From the NCBI GenBank assembly GCA_965371225.1, contig CBDUXP010000103.1, forward strand, positions 1 to 8,644: 8,644 nt of DNA, given 5' to 3'. This document shows positions 1-5,943 of the stretch, one piece after another. A model generated the notes under the pieces. That model saw only the letters and a list, made by a program, of their open reading frames with translations, was not told where the DNA came from and ran no database searches. Position 1 is the stretch's first letter. Each line of letters starts with the position of its first letter. Both the position numbers and the translations under genes were made by a program. Source of the stretch: CBDUXP01 sp965371225 [NCBI: uncultured bacterium] (lineage in GTDB: Bacteria; Abyssobacteria; SURF-5; CBDUXP01).

Positions 1-81
1 TCGCAGCCTTCTTACGGCCCTTGCGCTTCGCAGCCTTCTTACGGCCCTTGCGCTTCGCAGCCTTCTTACGGCCCTTGCGCT
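1..81. repeat. Three perfect 27-bp tandem repeats inside the histone-like gene
   Basis: Positions 1-27, 28-54 and 55-81 are identical 27-bp units, each starting TCGCAGCCTTCTTACGGCCC on the plus strand. The unit is a multiple of three, so every copy encodes the same nine basic residues on the minus strand. The array touches position 1 and probably continues outside the window. Synonymous positions are also identical, which points to recent slippage or unequal recombination rather than selection on the protein alone. Positions 82-166 encode related but diverged basic repeats. Confidence 0.9.
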
Positions 82-166
82 TGGTGGCCTTCCGTTTGGT
101 GGTCTTCCGCTTCGCGGCCTTGCGCTTACGCGACTTCCGCTTTGCGGCTTTCTTTTTGGTCGCCAT
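1..166 (-). CDS. Histone H1-like Lys/Arg/Ala-rich DNA-binding protein (5' part of gene, cut by window edge)
   Basis: The start codon is at 166-164 and the frame runs off the left edge of the window, giving 55 visible codons. These residues are only Lys, Arg, Ala, Thr, Ser and Gly after the initial Met, beginning MATKKKAAKRKSRKRKAAKR. From residue 29 the protein becomes a perfect 9-residue repeat, KRKGRKKAA. Such composition is known from bacterial histone H1-like proteins and from the Lys/Ala-rich tails of AlgP- or Hc1/Hc2-like proteins, which bind DNA without sequence specificity and compact the nucleoid. The start is well supported: an AAGGAG Shine-Dalgarno sequence lies 6 nt upstream, and a sigma70-like promoter lies about 110 nt upstream. 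No globular domain is visible, but one could follow beyond the edge. The plus-strand frame here is Phe/Arg/Leu-rich and is only the complement of this gene. A ribosomal or spore protein is less likely. Confidence 0.75.
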   Translation of the reverse strand, partial: MATKKKAAKRKSRKRKAAKRKTTKRKATKRKGRKKAAKRKGRKKAAKRKGRKKAA

Positions 167-172
167 AGAACT

Positions 173-178
173 CTCCTT
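173..178 (-). promoter_or_regulatory. Ribosome binding site of the histone-like gene
   Basis: The minus strand reads AAGGAG followed by 6 nt and then ATG. This near-consensus site fixes the start codon at 166-164. Confidence 0.8.
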
Positions 179-190
179 TTTGTCTGCGTC

Positions 191-270
191 GGTGGTCGGG
201 GCGGTCCCCGTCACCAGTGCTTAGTCATACACAGGTCTGGAATCGCCCCGACGGGATCCAGCCCTCACCT
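191..270 (-). other. Leader region of the histone-like gene with two possible stem-loops
   Basis: Two inverted repeats lie between the predicted transcription start (about 276) and the ribosome binding site. The distal one pairs 233-236 with 267-270, 237-241 with 257-261 and 246-248 with 253-255. The proximal one pairs 191-194 with 212-215 and 197-201 with 206-210 around a 4-nt loop. Neither is followed by a T-tract on the minus strand, so they are not intrinsic terminators. They could stabilise the mRNA or tune translation. That role is inference; the pairing is seen in the sequence. Confidence 0.4.
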
Positions 271-282
271 AAGTGCGCACGC

Positions 283-311
283 ATTGTACCATAACCGATA
301 TGGCCGGTCAA
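283..311 (-). promoter_or_regulatory. Sigma70-like promoter of the histone-like gene
   Basis: On the minus strand, TTGACC (311-306) and TACAAT (288-283) are separated by exactly 17 bp. Each hexamer has five of six consensus bases. The predicted start of transcription is near 276, giving a 5' leader of about 110 nt. This is the best promoter match in the window and it faces the histone-like gene. Confidence 0.65.
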
Positions 312-368
312 TACGGTAAGTCAAGCCATAACATAGGCTTATACTGATTCGCCGTTACGCTCGCACCT

Positions 369-430
369 GCAATAATGACGCACCGCGTTATGAATTGCCA
401 CCGGTATTGACGCGACGCGTTAATCGGTGG
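369..430. other. Two abutting imperfect palindromes (hairpins)
   Basis: The first pairs 369-373 with 394-398 and 375-380 with 386-391, including one G-T pair, around a 5-nt loop. The second pairs 398-403 with 425-430 and 406-414 with 416-424, including one G-T pair. Its only interruption is a 2-nt bulge at 404-405, giving about 15 pairs in 33 bp. They share base 398. No T-tract follows on either strand, so these do not look like terminators. They could be part of a structured RNA, an operator or the remnant of a mobile palindrome. Confidence 0.4.
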
Positions 431-674
431 AAGTCCTTGCTGGCCAGCCGCTTGCTCCTTGACATGCAGAAAGAGCACCTCGCAATAAACGTAGGTAAAT
501 CAAGGGTTTCCTCCGGATTGGATTTCAGGCTGTCTACACGGGCGAGGGGCCGCCCAGGCCGGTCGTCCCATTCGCCAACCCGCCATGGCAGCCCAGGGTG
601 CGGCGCTGAAATACCCTCCGAGGTGGACGACCCTGCCAGGCTTGGGGTTACGCCGGGGAGAGTGCCTAATAAGC

Positions 675-779
675 ACACGAATGGGGTCGACGGTTCTGGC
701 AGCTTGGATCGCCGAGCCGGTTTGTTGTCCTATTCCATGGCTCGCCAAAGGACCCGAAAAATGGCTTTCTTATTCGTGT
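675..779. other. Nested inverted repeats, possible structured RNA segment
   Basis: Three complementary pairs are nested in order: 675-682 with 772-779 (8 bp), 684-688 with 751-755 (5 bp) and 713-718 with 739-744 (6 bp). The arrangement would fold into one long interrupted arm of about 105 nt on either strand. An 8-bp match alone is expected by chance in a region this size, so the nesting is the only suggestive part. No known RNA family was recognised. Confidence 0.2.
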
Positions 780-789
780 TGATTTAGCA

Positions 790-902
790 CACAGGCTCCA
801 CACCTGTGGGCCTGGCCGGACCGCCGGTGTTTCGGGCCTGTCCTTATGTGCAGGAGAGATGACCAGGGGCGCAGCCCGGGGCGCCGCAGGTGGGCTCGGC
901 CC
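790..902 (-). terminator. Cluster of GC-rich hairpins downstream of the ligase-dehydrogenase operon
   Basis: Small stems follow the dehydrogenase stop codon on the minus strand: 892-895 with 899-902, 868-872 with 881-885, and 790-795 with 803-808. There are also GGCC and CCGG self-complementary blocks between 810 and 838. None carries the T-tract of a classical intrinsic terminator. They may slow polymerase or protect the 3' end. Calling them a terminator is inference from position only. Confidence 0.25.
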
Positions 903-911
903 GATCGATAG

Positions 912-1664
912 CTACACGTTCCGCGCGCCCAGACTTTTCCCACCGTCCACGTGGATTACCTGCCCCGTGATGTACCAGGCTTCGTCGCTGACCAAGAACA
1001 GGACCGCATTCGCAATGTCCCGTGGCTTGCCAATGTGTTGGGTCGGCTGCGCCTTGCGCAGTTGCTCCTGGACGTCGGGGCGCAGGGACCGAATGAGCGG
1101 CGTGTCAATCAGGCCCGGTGCGATGACATTGACCGAGACGTCGTACCTGGCCAATTCCAACGCCACGGCCCGGGTCAAGCCGATGATCCCCGCTTTGGAT
1201 GCGGAGTAGTTCGCCTGCCCCCGGTTGCCCAGCCAGGCGCGCGAACTGATGCTACAGATGCGGCCATAGCGTTGCTCGCGCAGGTGCGGGGAGGCGGCTT
1301 TCATGGTCAGGAAACACGACTTCAAGTTCGTATCGACCACGAAGTCCCAATCGTCGCTCGACATGTTGTGGAGCAGATTGTCGCGCAACACGCCCGCATT
1401 GTTCACGAGGAAGTCCAAGCGTCCGTGCTGGGCGACGATCCCGTCGATCATCGCCTTCACGGCCGCCTCGTCCGTCACGTCGCAGGCGTGGGCCGCGGCG
1501 CGGTTGCCCGCGTCCACAATCGTCTGCACGGTGGCGTCCGCGCGGGCCGGATCCAGGTCGTTGACTATGACCCGCGCCCCCTCCTCCGCAAGGCGCACGG
1601 CAATCGCCTGTCCAATGCCCTGTCCCGCCCCGGTGACCACGCCAATCTTGTCTTCCAGTCGCAC
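912..1664 (-). CDS. Short-chain dehydrogenase/reductase, FabG / 3-hydroxyacyl-CoA dehydrogenase-like
   Basis: This 250-residue protein belongs to the classical SDR family and has the usual family length. The cofactor motif TGAGQGIG is at residues 11-18, NNAG at 88-91, and catalytic Asn113, Ser140 or Ser141, Tyr153 and Lys157 are all present (YSASK). Asp36 at the end of strand 2 (VIVNDLD) points to NAD rather than NADP. The tail resembles FabG (ITG...HVDGG). The likely reaction is reversible oxidation of a hydroxyl to a ketone on an acyl-CoA or ring substrate. GTG at 1664-1662 is chosen because GGAGG lies 8 nt upstream and the Rossmann strand begins right after it. The frame stays open much further upstream, but that part lies inside the ligase gene and is not protein-like. 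It is 32 bp downstream of the ligase, in the same operon. An acyl-ACP reductase role is possible but less fitting in this context. Confidence 0.9.
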   Translation of the reverse strand: MRLEDKIGVVTGAGQGIGQAIAVRLAEEGARVIVNDLDPARADATVQTIVDAGNRAAAHACDVTDEAAVKAMIDGIVAQHGRLDFLVNNAGVLRDNLLHNMSSDDWDFVVDTNLKSCFLTMKAASPHLREQRYGRICSISSRAWLGNRGQANYSASKAGIIGLTRAVALELARYDVSVNVIAPGLIDTPLIRSLRPDVQEQLRKAQPTQHIGKPRDIANAVLFLVSDEAWYITGQVIHVDGGKSLGARNV

Positions 1665-1696
1665 GATCGCTCCCTCCCCGCCCGGTCCGTGCCAGC

Positions 1697-3268
1697 CTAG
1701 TGCACGTGCCGCGCCTGGCCCGCCCAGTACGGTTCCCGCAGCACGCGCTTGAGCACCTTGCCCGAAGCGTTCCGCGGCAGTTCGTCGATGAAATCTACCG
1801 AAGTCGGCGCCTTGAAATGCGCTAGCCGTTCGCGGCAATAGCCGATGAGCGCCCCCGCCTCGGGCCGGGCTCCGTCGCGTGGCACGACCACCGCCTTGAT
1901 CGTCTCCCCCCACCGGTCGCTTGGAACGCCGATCACGGCGACTTCGCGTACCGCCGGATGCGTGTACAACACCTCCTCGACCTCGCGGGGATAGACGTTC
2001 TCGGCGCCGGTGACAATCATGTCCTTCTTGCGATCCACGATATAGATGTACCCGTCCGCATCGCGGAACGCGAGGTCGCCCGTGTGAAACCAGCCATCGC
2101 GTATCGCAGCCGCCGTCGCGTCCGGCTGGTTCCAATAGCCCTTCATGACGTTCCGCCCGCGCGCGATGATCTCGCCGATATCCTCCGGGGCGCACTCGGT
2201 GCCCGCCTCGTCTACGATCCGGACCTCCACGTTGTAGGCGGGACGGCCGCAGCTCTGGATGCGCCGCGCGCCGGCGCCCTCGGTCACGTGGTCGGCGGCG
2301 GGGAGCACGCAGAGCACGGGGCTCGTTTCCGTCAGGCCATAGCCCTGCGCGAACTGGCACGGGAACCGGTCGAGCGCGGCGCGCAGCCGGTCCGCCGGGA
2401 TGGAGGACCCGCCGTACACCACCAGCCGCAAGCTGGACAGGTCATAGTCGTCGAACGCGGGGTGTTCCAAAAGGAAATTGATCATGGCGGGCACGAGCAG
2501 CGTGACGGTGACCTTCTCCCGTTCCACCGCGCCGAGCACCGCGTCGGGATCGAACTCGCGGATCACCACGTTGCCGCCGCCCGCGTAGGTCATCCCGTAG
2601 AACAACTCCAGGTCGGCGCAGTGGTACAGGGGCGCCACGTGCAGATAGATGTCGCTCGCGTTGTAATCGCGCTCGTAGTTCGTCGTCAACGTGTTCGCGA
2701 TCATGTTGGTATGCGTCAGCATGGCGCCCTTGGGCCGGCCCGTCGTCCCGCTCGTATACATCTGCAGCACCACGTCCCCCGGTTCCCGTCCGACCGGCGT
2801 TGGCGCCGGCGGGGCCGCGGCCAGGAGCGCGTCGTAGGCCGGCGTCCCCTCCGTGCCCCCCTCCAGGCAGACGAATCGTTCGACGCCTGCGAGTCCGGTA
2901 CGAAGCTGGGCCACGGTCGCGGCGTACTCCCGGCTGAACAGCAAGGTGGTGGCTGTGCTGTCGTCGAGGATGTACCGCAGTTCGGGTTCCGCCAGGCGAT
3001 AGTTCAGCGGCACCGCCACGGCGCCGAGCGTTGGCAGTGCAAAGTAGAGTTCCAGGTAGTAGTGGCTGTTTTTGTCGAGGATGGCCACACGGTCGCCCGG
3101 CGCAATCCCCATCTGTTGCAGCATCGCCGCGGCGCGCGCCACCCGCTGCTGGAACTCGCGATAAGTCAGCCGCAGGTCGCCGCTGACCACAGCGGTCTTG
3201 GCCGGCTGCGCGGTTGCGGCGCGCTCGAGCAAGTCCGTGATCAGAGTCGGCTCAAACAGGTCCGCCAT
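1697..3268 (-). CDS. ATP-dependent acyl-CoA ligase (AMP-forming, fatty-acid/aryl-CoA synthetase family)
   Basis: This 523-residue protein is a complete class I adenylate-forming enzyme that activates a carboxylic acid with ATP and joins it to CoA. The P-loop motif YTSGTTGRPKGAMLTH is at residues 171-186, GYGLTE at 309-314, WFHTGD at 393-398 and DRKKDMI at 412-418. The catalytic lysine is Lys504 in PRNASGK. The large N-terminal domain ends near residue 411, followed by the mobile C-terminal domain. The start at 3268 (MADLFEPTL) is preferred over an in-frame extension of 33 codons because family homology begins near residue 8 and a G-rich stretch precedes the ATG. It is the first gene of the minus-strand unit, with the dehydrogenase following, and is divergent from the CoA-transferase operon. 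The acid substrate cannot be read from the sequence. A medium- or long-chain, alicyclic or aromatic acid would fit. Confidence 0.93.
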   Translation of the reverse strand: MADLFEPTLITDLLERAATAQPAKTAVVSGDLRLTYREFQQRVARAAAMLQQMGIAPGDRVAILDKNSHYYLELYFALPTLGAVAVPLNYRLAEPELRYILDDSTATTLLFSREYAATVAQLRTGLAGVERFVCLEGGTEGTPAYDALLAAAPPAPTPVGREPGDVVLQMYTSGTTGRPKGAMLTHTNMIANTLTTNYERDYNASDIYLHVAPLYHCADLELFYGMTYAGGGNVVIREFDPDAVLGAVEREKVTVTLLVPAMINFLLEHPAFDDYDLSSLRLVVYGGSSIPADRLRAALDRFPCQFAQGYGLTETSPVLCVLPAADHVTEGAGARRIQSCGRPAYNVEVRIVDEAGTECAPEDIGEIIARGRNVMKGYWNQPDATAAAIRDGWFHTGDLAFRDADGYIYIVDRKKDMIVTGAENVYPREVEEVLYTHPAVREVAVIGVPSDRWGETIKAVVVPRDGARPEAGALIGYCRERLAHFKAPTSVDFIDELPRNASGKVLKRVLREPYWAGQARHVH

Positions 3269-3324
3269 GCGTTCCCCCCCGCGTGGGCCGGAGGATATCA
3301 CACCGAAATCGCGGCGCCTGCCGC

Positions 3325-3354
3325 TTGAGCGCGTGTCAGTGGGTCGGGTATGCT
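3325..3354 (+). promoter_or_regulatory. Possible promoter of the CoA-transferase/crotonase operon
   Basis: TTGAGC (3325-3330) and TATGCT (3349-3354) are 18 bp apart on the plus strand. This would start transcription near 3361 and give a leader of about 36 nt before the GTG start. A 5+5 bp inverted repeat (3311-3315 with 3320-3324) lies directly upstream and could be an operator. No equally good promoter for the divergent ligase operon was found in the 128-bp gap. No regulator gene is in the window. Confidence 0.4.
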
Positions 3355-3396
3355 GCGGCGCTCTCACGTCGTGCGCGTAGCCCTGAGGGGTGCCCC

Positions 3397-5124
3397 GTGG
3401 CCAAGGCCCGCCGGTCCAAACTGAAATCGCTCGCCGCCGCTGCCCGGCTCGTGCCCGATGGCACGAACCTGGCCCTCGGTGGCTTCAGCATCCACAACCG
3501 CCCCTGTGGATTTGCCCGGGCGCTGGTGGCCCGCGGCGCGAAGAACCTCACGCTGTACGGCAGCCCCATTGGCTCGTTCGACCTGGAGCTGCTCATCGCT
3601 GCCGAGTGCGCGTCGGCCTCGGCGGTGCCGGTCATTTCCTTCGAGCAACATGGCCTCGCGCCCATGTATCGCCACCGGGCCGAGACGAAGCAGCTCACGA
3701 TTCTGGAAGGCGATGAAGCGACCCTCGTAGGCGGATACATGGCCACGATCGAGAATGTGCCCTACCACCCCATTACCTCGGTCAAAGGCTGCGACCTGCT
3801 GGAGCACTCGCCGCACATTATCCGGGACCCGGGCGCGCCGACGATTGCGGCCGACGGTCTCATCCACGTGCGGCCGCTGGCGCCGGACGTGTGCGTGATC
3901 CACGCGGCGGAAGCGGATATCTACGGCAACGTGCGCCACGGCGGCGCCGTGTCGTGTGATTTGGTGTTGGCCAAAGCCTCGACCACGGTGATTGTCACCG
4001 TCGAGCGGCTTATCGACCCGGAAGCGATGGCCAGCCGGCCGGCGCGCATTACTGTGCCGGGGTATCTGGTGGATGCAGTGGTCGAGCTGCCGTTCGGTGC
4101 CCATCCCACCTCCTGTCACGGGGAGTACATTCACGACGAACAGCACTTGGCCGCGTATAGCGCCGCCGCGACGTCGACGGCCAAGGGGCGCGACAAACGG
4201 GCCCTCGACCAGTACCTGCGGCAATATGCCAAGGTGAAGCCAGATGCATACGTGGCGAAATGCGGCGGGAAACGGACGTTACGGCGGCGGTTGTCGCCCT
4301 CCCCCACGCGCCACGCCGCCGCTCCACCCCGCGCAAACCAAAAAGCGTCTATAAAGGATGGCAAGGGGTATGCGCCGCAAGAACTCATGGCCGTCCTGCT
4401 CTCGCGAGAGATTCGCGACGGGGAGACGTCGCTGGTCGGGCTCGCCTCGTCTCTAGCGCTTGGGGCGGCGCTGTTGGCGCAGCGGCGGCACGCCCCGAAC
4501 AGTACGGTCGTCACCACGGCGGGCTTTGTGAACCCCAAACCGAAAGCGTTGTACCTCTCCTGCAGCGATGGACGGTACGGGCACGTGTGCGAGGGCTATC
4601 TGGACTTTTACGAGATCTTCGAACTGTCGGAGTGTCACGCGCTCGATTTCTTCTGTTACGGCGGCTTGCAGATCGACCAGTTTGGCAATGTGAATCTGAC
4701 GGTTCTGGGGTCCCTGGACGCGCCGAAGCTGCGCGGGCCCGGGCTTGCGAACATCAGCTTTGCCGTGACCGCGAAACGCATGTACCTGCAGAGCGTGAAC
4801 CACTCCACGCGGACATTCGTCCCGCGGGTGGACTACATCTCCGCGCCGGGCCACATCGACGGGCCCGAGGGCCGGCGCAACGCCGGCATCACCACGGAGG
4901 GGCCCGTGCTCTGCGTCACCCCGCTGTGCACGTTCGGGTTCCCCCCCGAGACGCGCACGATGACCGTGCAGACGCTGCATCCGGGCGTGCCGTGGGCGGA
5001 CGTGGAGCAGCACACCGGTTTCCCGCTCACGCAGCCTACACGCCTGAAACGCACGAAACCGCCCACGCGCGACGAACTCGCTCAGCTTCGCGCCATTGAC
5101 ACCACCGGTATCCTGCGCCGGTGA
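3397..5124 (+). CDS. Fused alpha-beta family I CoA-transferase-like protein (GctAB/IpdAB type)
   Basis: This 575-residue protein joins both subunits of a GctAB- or IpdAB-type family I CoA-transferase. The alpha half (about 1-298) begins with ALGGF (26-30), carries D-I-Y-G-N-V at 174-179 and the GctA-like VDAVVELPFGAHPTSCHG ending at 242. The beta half (about 324-575) has YGGLQIDQFGNVN (421-433), DYISAPGHIDGP (479-490) and LHPGV (527-531). The D-x-aromatic-G-N-V motif in both halves reflects their common fold. Residues 289-323 are a basic, low-complexity linker. In my recalled alignment, GctB's catalytic Glu (VESG) corresponds to Thr374 in TTAG, so CoA transfer is uncertain. IpdB also appears to lack this Glu. 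An acidic cluster at Glu104-Asp106-Glu107 of the alpha half matches the region I recall as active in IpdA. The GTG start follows GAGGGG by 6 nt. It leads the plus-strand operon, 16 bp before the next gene. Confidence 0.85.
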   Translation: MAKARRSKLKSLAAAARLVPDGTNLALGGFSIHNRPCGFARALVARGAKNLTLYGSPIGSFDLELLIAAECASASAVPVISFEQHGLAPMYRHRAETKQLTILEGDEATLVGGYMATIENVPYHPITSVKGCDLLEHSPHIIRDPGAPTIAADGLIHVRPLAPDVCVIHAAEADIYGNVRHGGAVSCDLVLAKASTTVIVTVERLIDPEAMASRPARITVPGYLVDAVVELPFGAHPTSCHGEYIHDEQHLAAYSAAATSTAKGRDKRALDQYLRQYAKVKPDAYVAKCGGKRTLRRRLSPSPTRHAAAPPRANQKASIKDGKGYAPQELMAVLLSREIRDGETSLVGLASSLALGAALLAQRRHAPNSTVVTTAGFVNPKPKALYLSCSDGRYGHVCEGYLDFYEIFELSECHALDFFCYGGLQIDQFGNVNLTVLGSLDAPKLRGPGLANISFAVTAKRMYLQSVNHSTRTFVPRVDYISAPGHIDGPEGRRNAGITTEGPVLCVTPLCTFGFPPETRTMTVQTLHPGVPWADVEQHTGFPLTQPTRLKRTKPPTRDELAQLRAIDTTGILRR

Positions 5125-5140
5125 GCCCATTGGAGGAACC

Positions 5141-5941
5141 ATGTCGGCAGACCTCGTACTGACTGAAGTCCTGGACGATCACATCTATAAGGTGACGCTG
5201 AACCGGCCGGAGAAGCGCAATGCGGTGAATCCCGCCCTGCAGGAGGCCGCCTGGAAGGCCACGCAACGCTTCAAGGAGAACGATGACCTCTGGGTCATGC
5301 TGCTCACGGCGGCGGGGGACAAGGCGTTCTGCGCCGGCGCGGACCTGCAGGAACTGATCCTGGGCGGCATGAGCGGCGCCTACGACCCCGTCGAGATCGG
5401 GCTTACCACTGCGGGGTTTCTCGGGCTCACGCGCAATTACGACTGCTACAAGCCGATCGTAGTCGCCGTCAACGGCCACTGCCTGGCCGGGGGCACGGAG
5501 ACCATCCTCGCGTGCGACCTGCGCATCGCGGCGGAACACGCCACCTTCGGGCTGACTGAGACGAAGTGGGCAATCTTGCCGGGCGCGGGCGGCACGCAGC
5601 GGCTGCCGCGGAGCATCACCCTCGCGCGTGCCATGGAAATTATCCTCGTGGCGGAGCCCATCAGCGCGCAAACGGCGCTCGAATGGGGCCTGATTAATAA
5701 GGTGGTGCCCGCAGACCAGTTGCAAGACGAAGCGTTGCAACTATGCCGGACCTTACTGGAACGCGGGCCGCTGGCGCTGCGGAATGCCAAGCGCGCGATG
5801 ATCGAGGGCATGAGCCTGCCGCTGAAGGAGGGGATGAAGCTGGAGGGGCGGATGTTCGTGGAGCTGCAGCAGACGGAGGACGCGCGGGAGGGCCCGATGG
5901 CGTTTATGCAAAAGCGGAAGCCGGAATTCAAGGGCAAGTAA
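5141..5941 (+). CDS. Enoyl-CoA hydratase/isomerase family protein (crotonase), first copy
   Basis: This 266-residue crotonase has the normal family length. The first oxyanion-hole segment is FCAGAD (63-68) and the second lies at AGGTE (116-120). The two glutamates that act on water in classical hydratases are both present: Glu120, and Glu140 in the segment FGLTET. The surroundings are slightly unusual, since the usual GGGCE is AGGTE and the usual PE(I/V) is TET. PGAGGTQRLPR follows at 147-157. The expected reaction is syn-hydration of a trans-2-enoyl-CoA, although isomerase, hydrolase or ring-opening activities exist in this family. The ATG start at 5141 has GGAGG 4 nt upstream. It sits 16 bp after the fused CoA-transferase-like gene and 2 bp before its paralogue, so the genes are surely cotranscribed. 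An open frame extends 15 codons further upstream into the preceding gene and is not used in this call. Confidence 0.92.
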   Translation: MSADLVLTEVLDDHIYKVTLNRPEKRNAVNPALQEAAWKATQRFKENDDLWVMLLTAAGDKAFCAGADLQELILGGMSGAYDPVEIGLTTAGFLGLTRNYDCYKPIVVAVNGHCLAGGTETILACDLRIAAEHATFGLTETKWAILPGAGGTQRLPRSITLARAMEIILVAEPISAQTALEWGLINKVVPADQLQDEALQLCRTLLERGPLALRNAKRAMIEGMSLPLKEGMKLEGRMFVELQQTEDAREGPMAFMQKRKPEFKGK

Positions 5942-5943
5942 CC

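Larger units (their letters stand above)
312..911. other. Long intergenic region without a convincing gene
   Basis: About 600 bp separates the histone-like promoter from the 3' end of the dehydrogenase gene. Several frames of 65-130 codons are open here. They lack ribosome binding sites, recognisable domains or a protein-like residue mix, and they overlap one another on both strands, so I call none. The left part (about 280-510) is more AT-rich than the surrounding genes. I looked for tRNA, tmRNA, RNase P and SRP RNA signatures on both strands and found none. The region does contain several inverted repeats, listed separately. A TTGACA hexamer at 459-464 (plus strand) has only a weak -10 match (CAATAA, 483-488). 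Confidence 0.6.

Noticed and set aside
21-224. Plus-strand frame of 67 codons rich in Phe, Arg and Leu that looks membrane-like
   Set aside because: It is the complement of the Lys/Ala-rich repeats, while the minus strand has the promoter, ribosome binding site and start codon.
395-787. Plus-strand open frame of 130 codons in the intergenic region
   Set aside because: It starts with TTG without a ribosome binding site inside a hairpin, shows no family resemblance, and overlaps equally poor frames on the opposite strand.
369-800. Possible tmRNA, RNase P RNA or tRNA
   Set aside because: No T-loop GTTCGA-type sequence, CCA end, RNase P conserved GAGGAAAGTCC block or tmRNA resume region was seen on either strand.
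1665-2360. In-frame upstream extension of the dehydrogenase that would make a 482-residue protein
   Set aside because: The extension lies entirely in another frame of the ligase gene, is Arg/Gly-rich with no domain, and a GTG with GGAGG 8 nt upstream sits exactly before the SDR Rossmann motif.
1958-3328. Long plus-strand open frame of 456 codons opposite the ligase gene
   Set aside because: It is antisense to a complete, motif-rich ligase. Its His/Arg/Val-rich composition is typical of the complement of GC-rich coding DNA.
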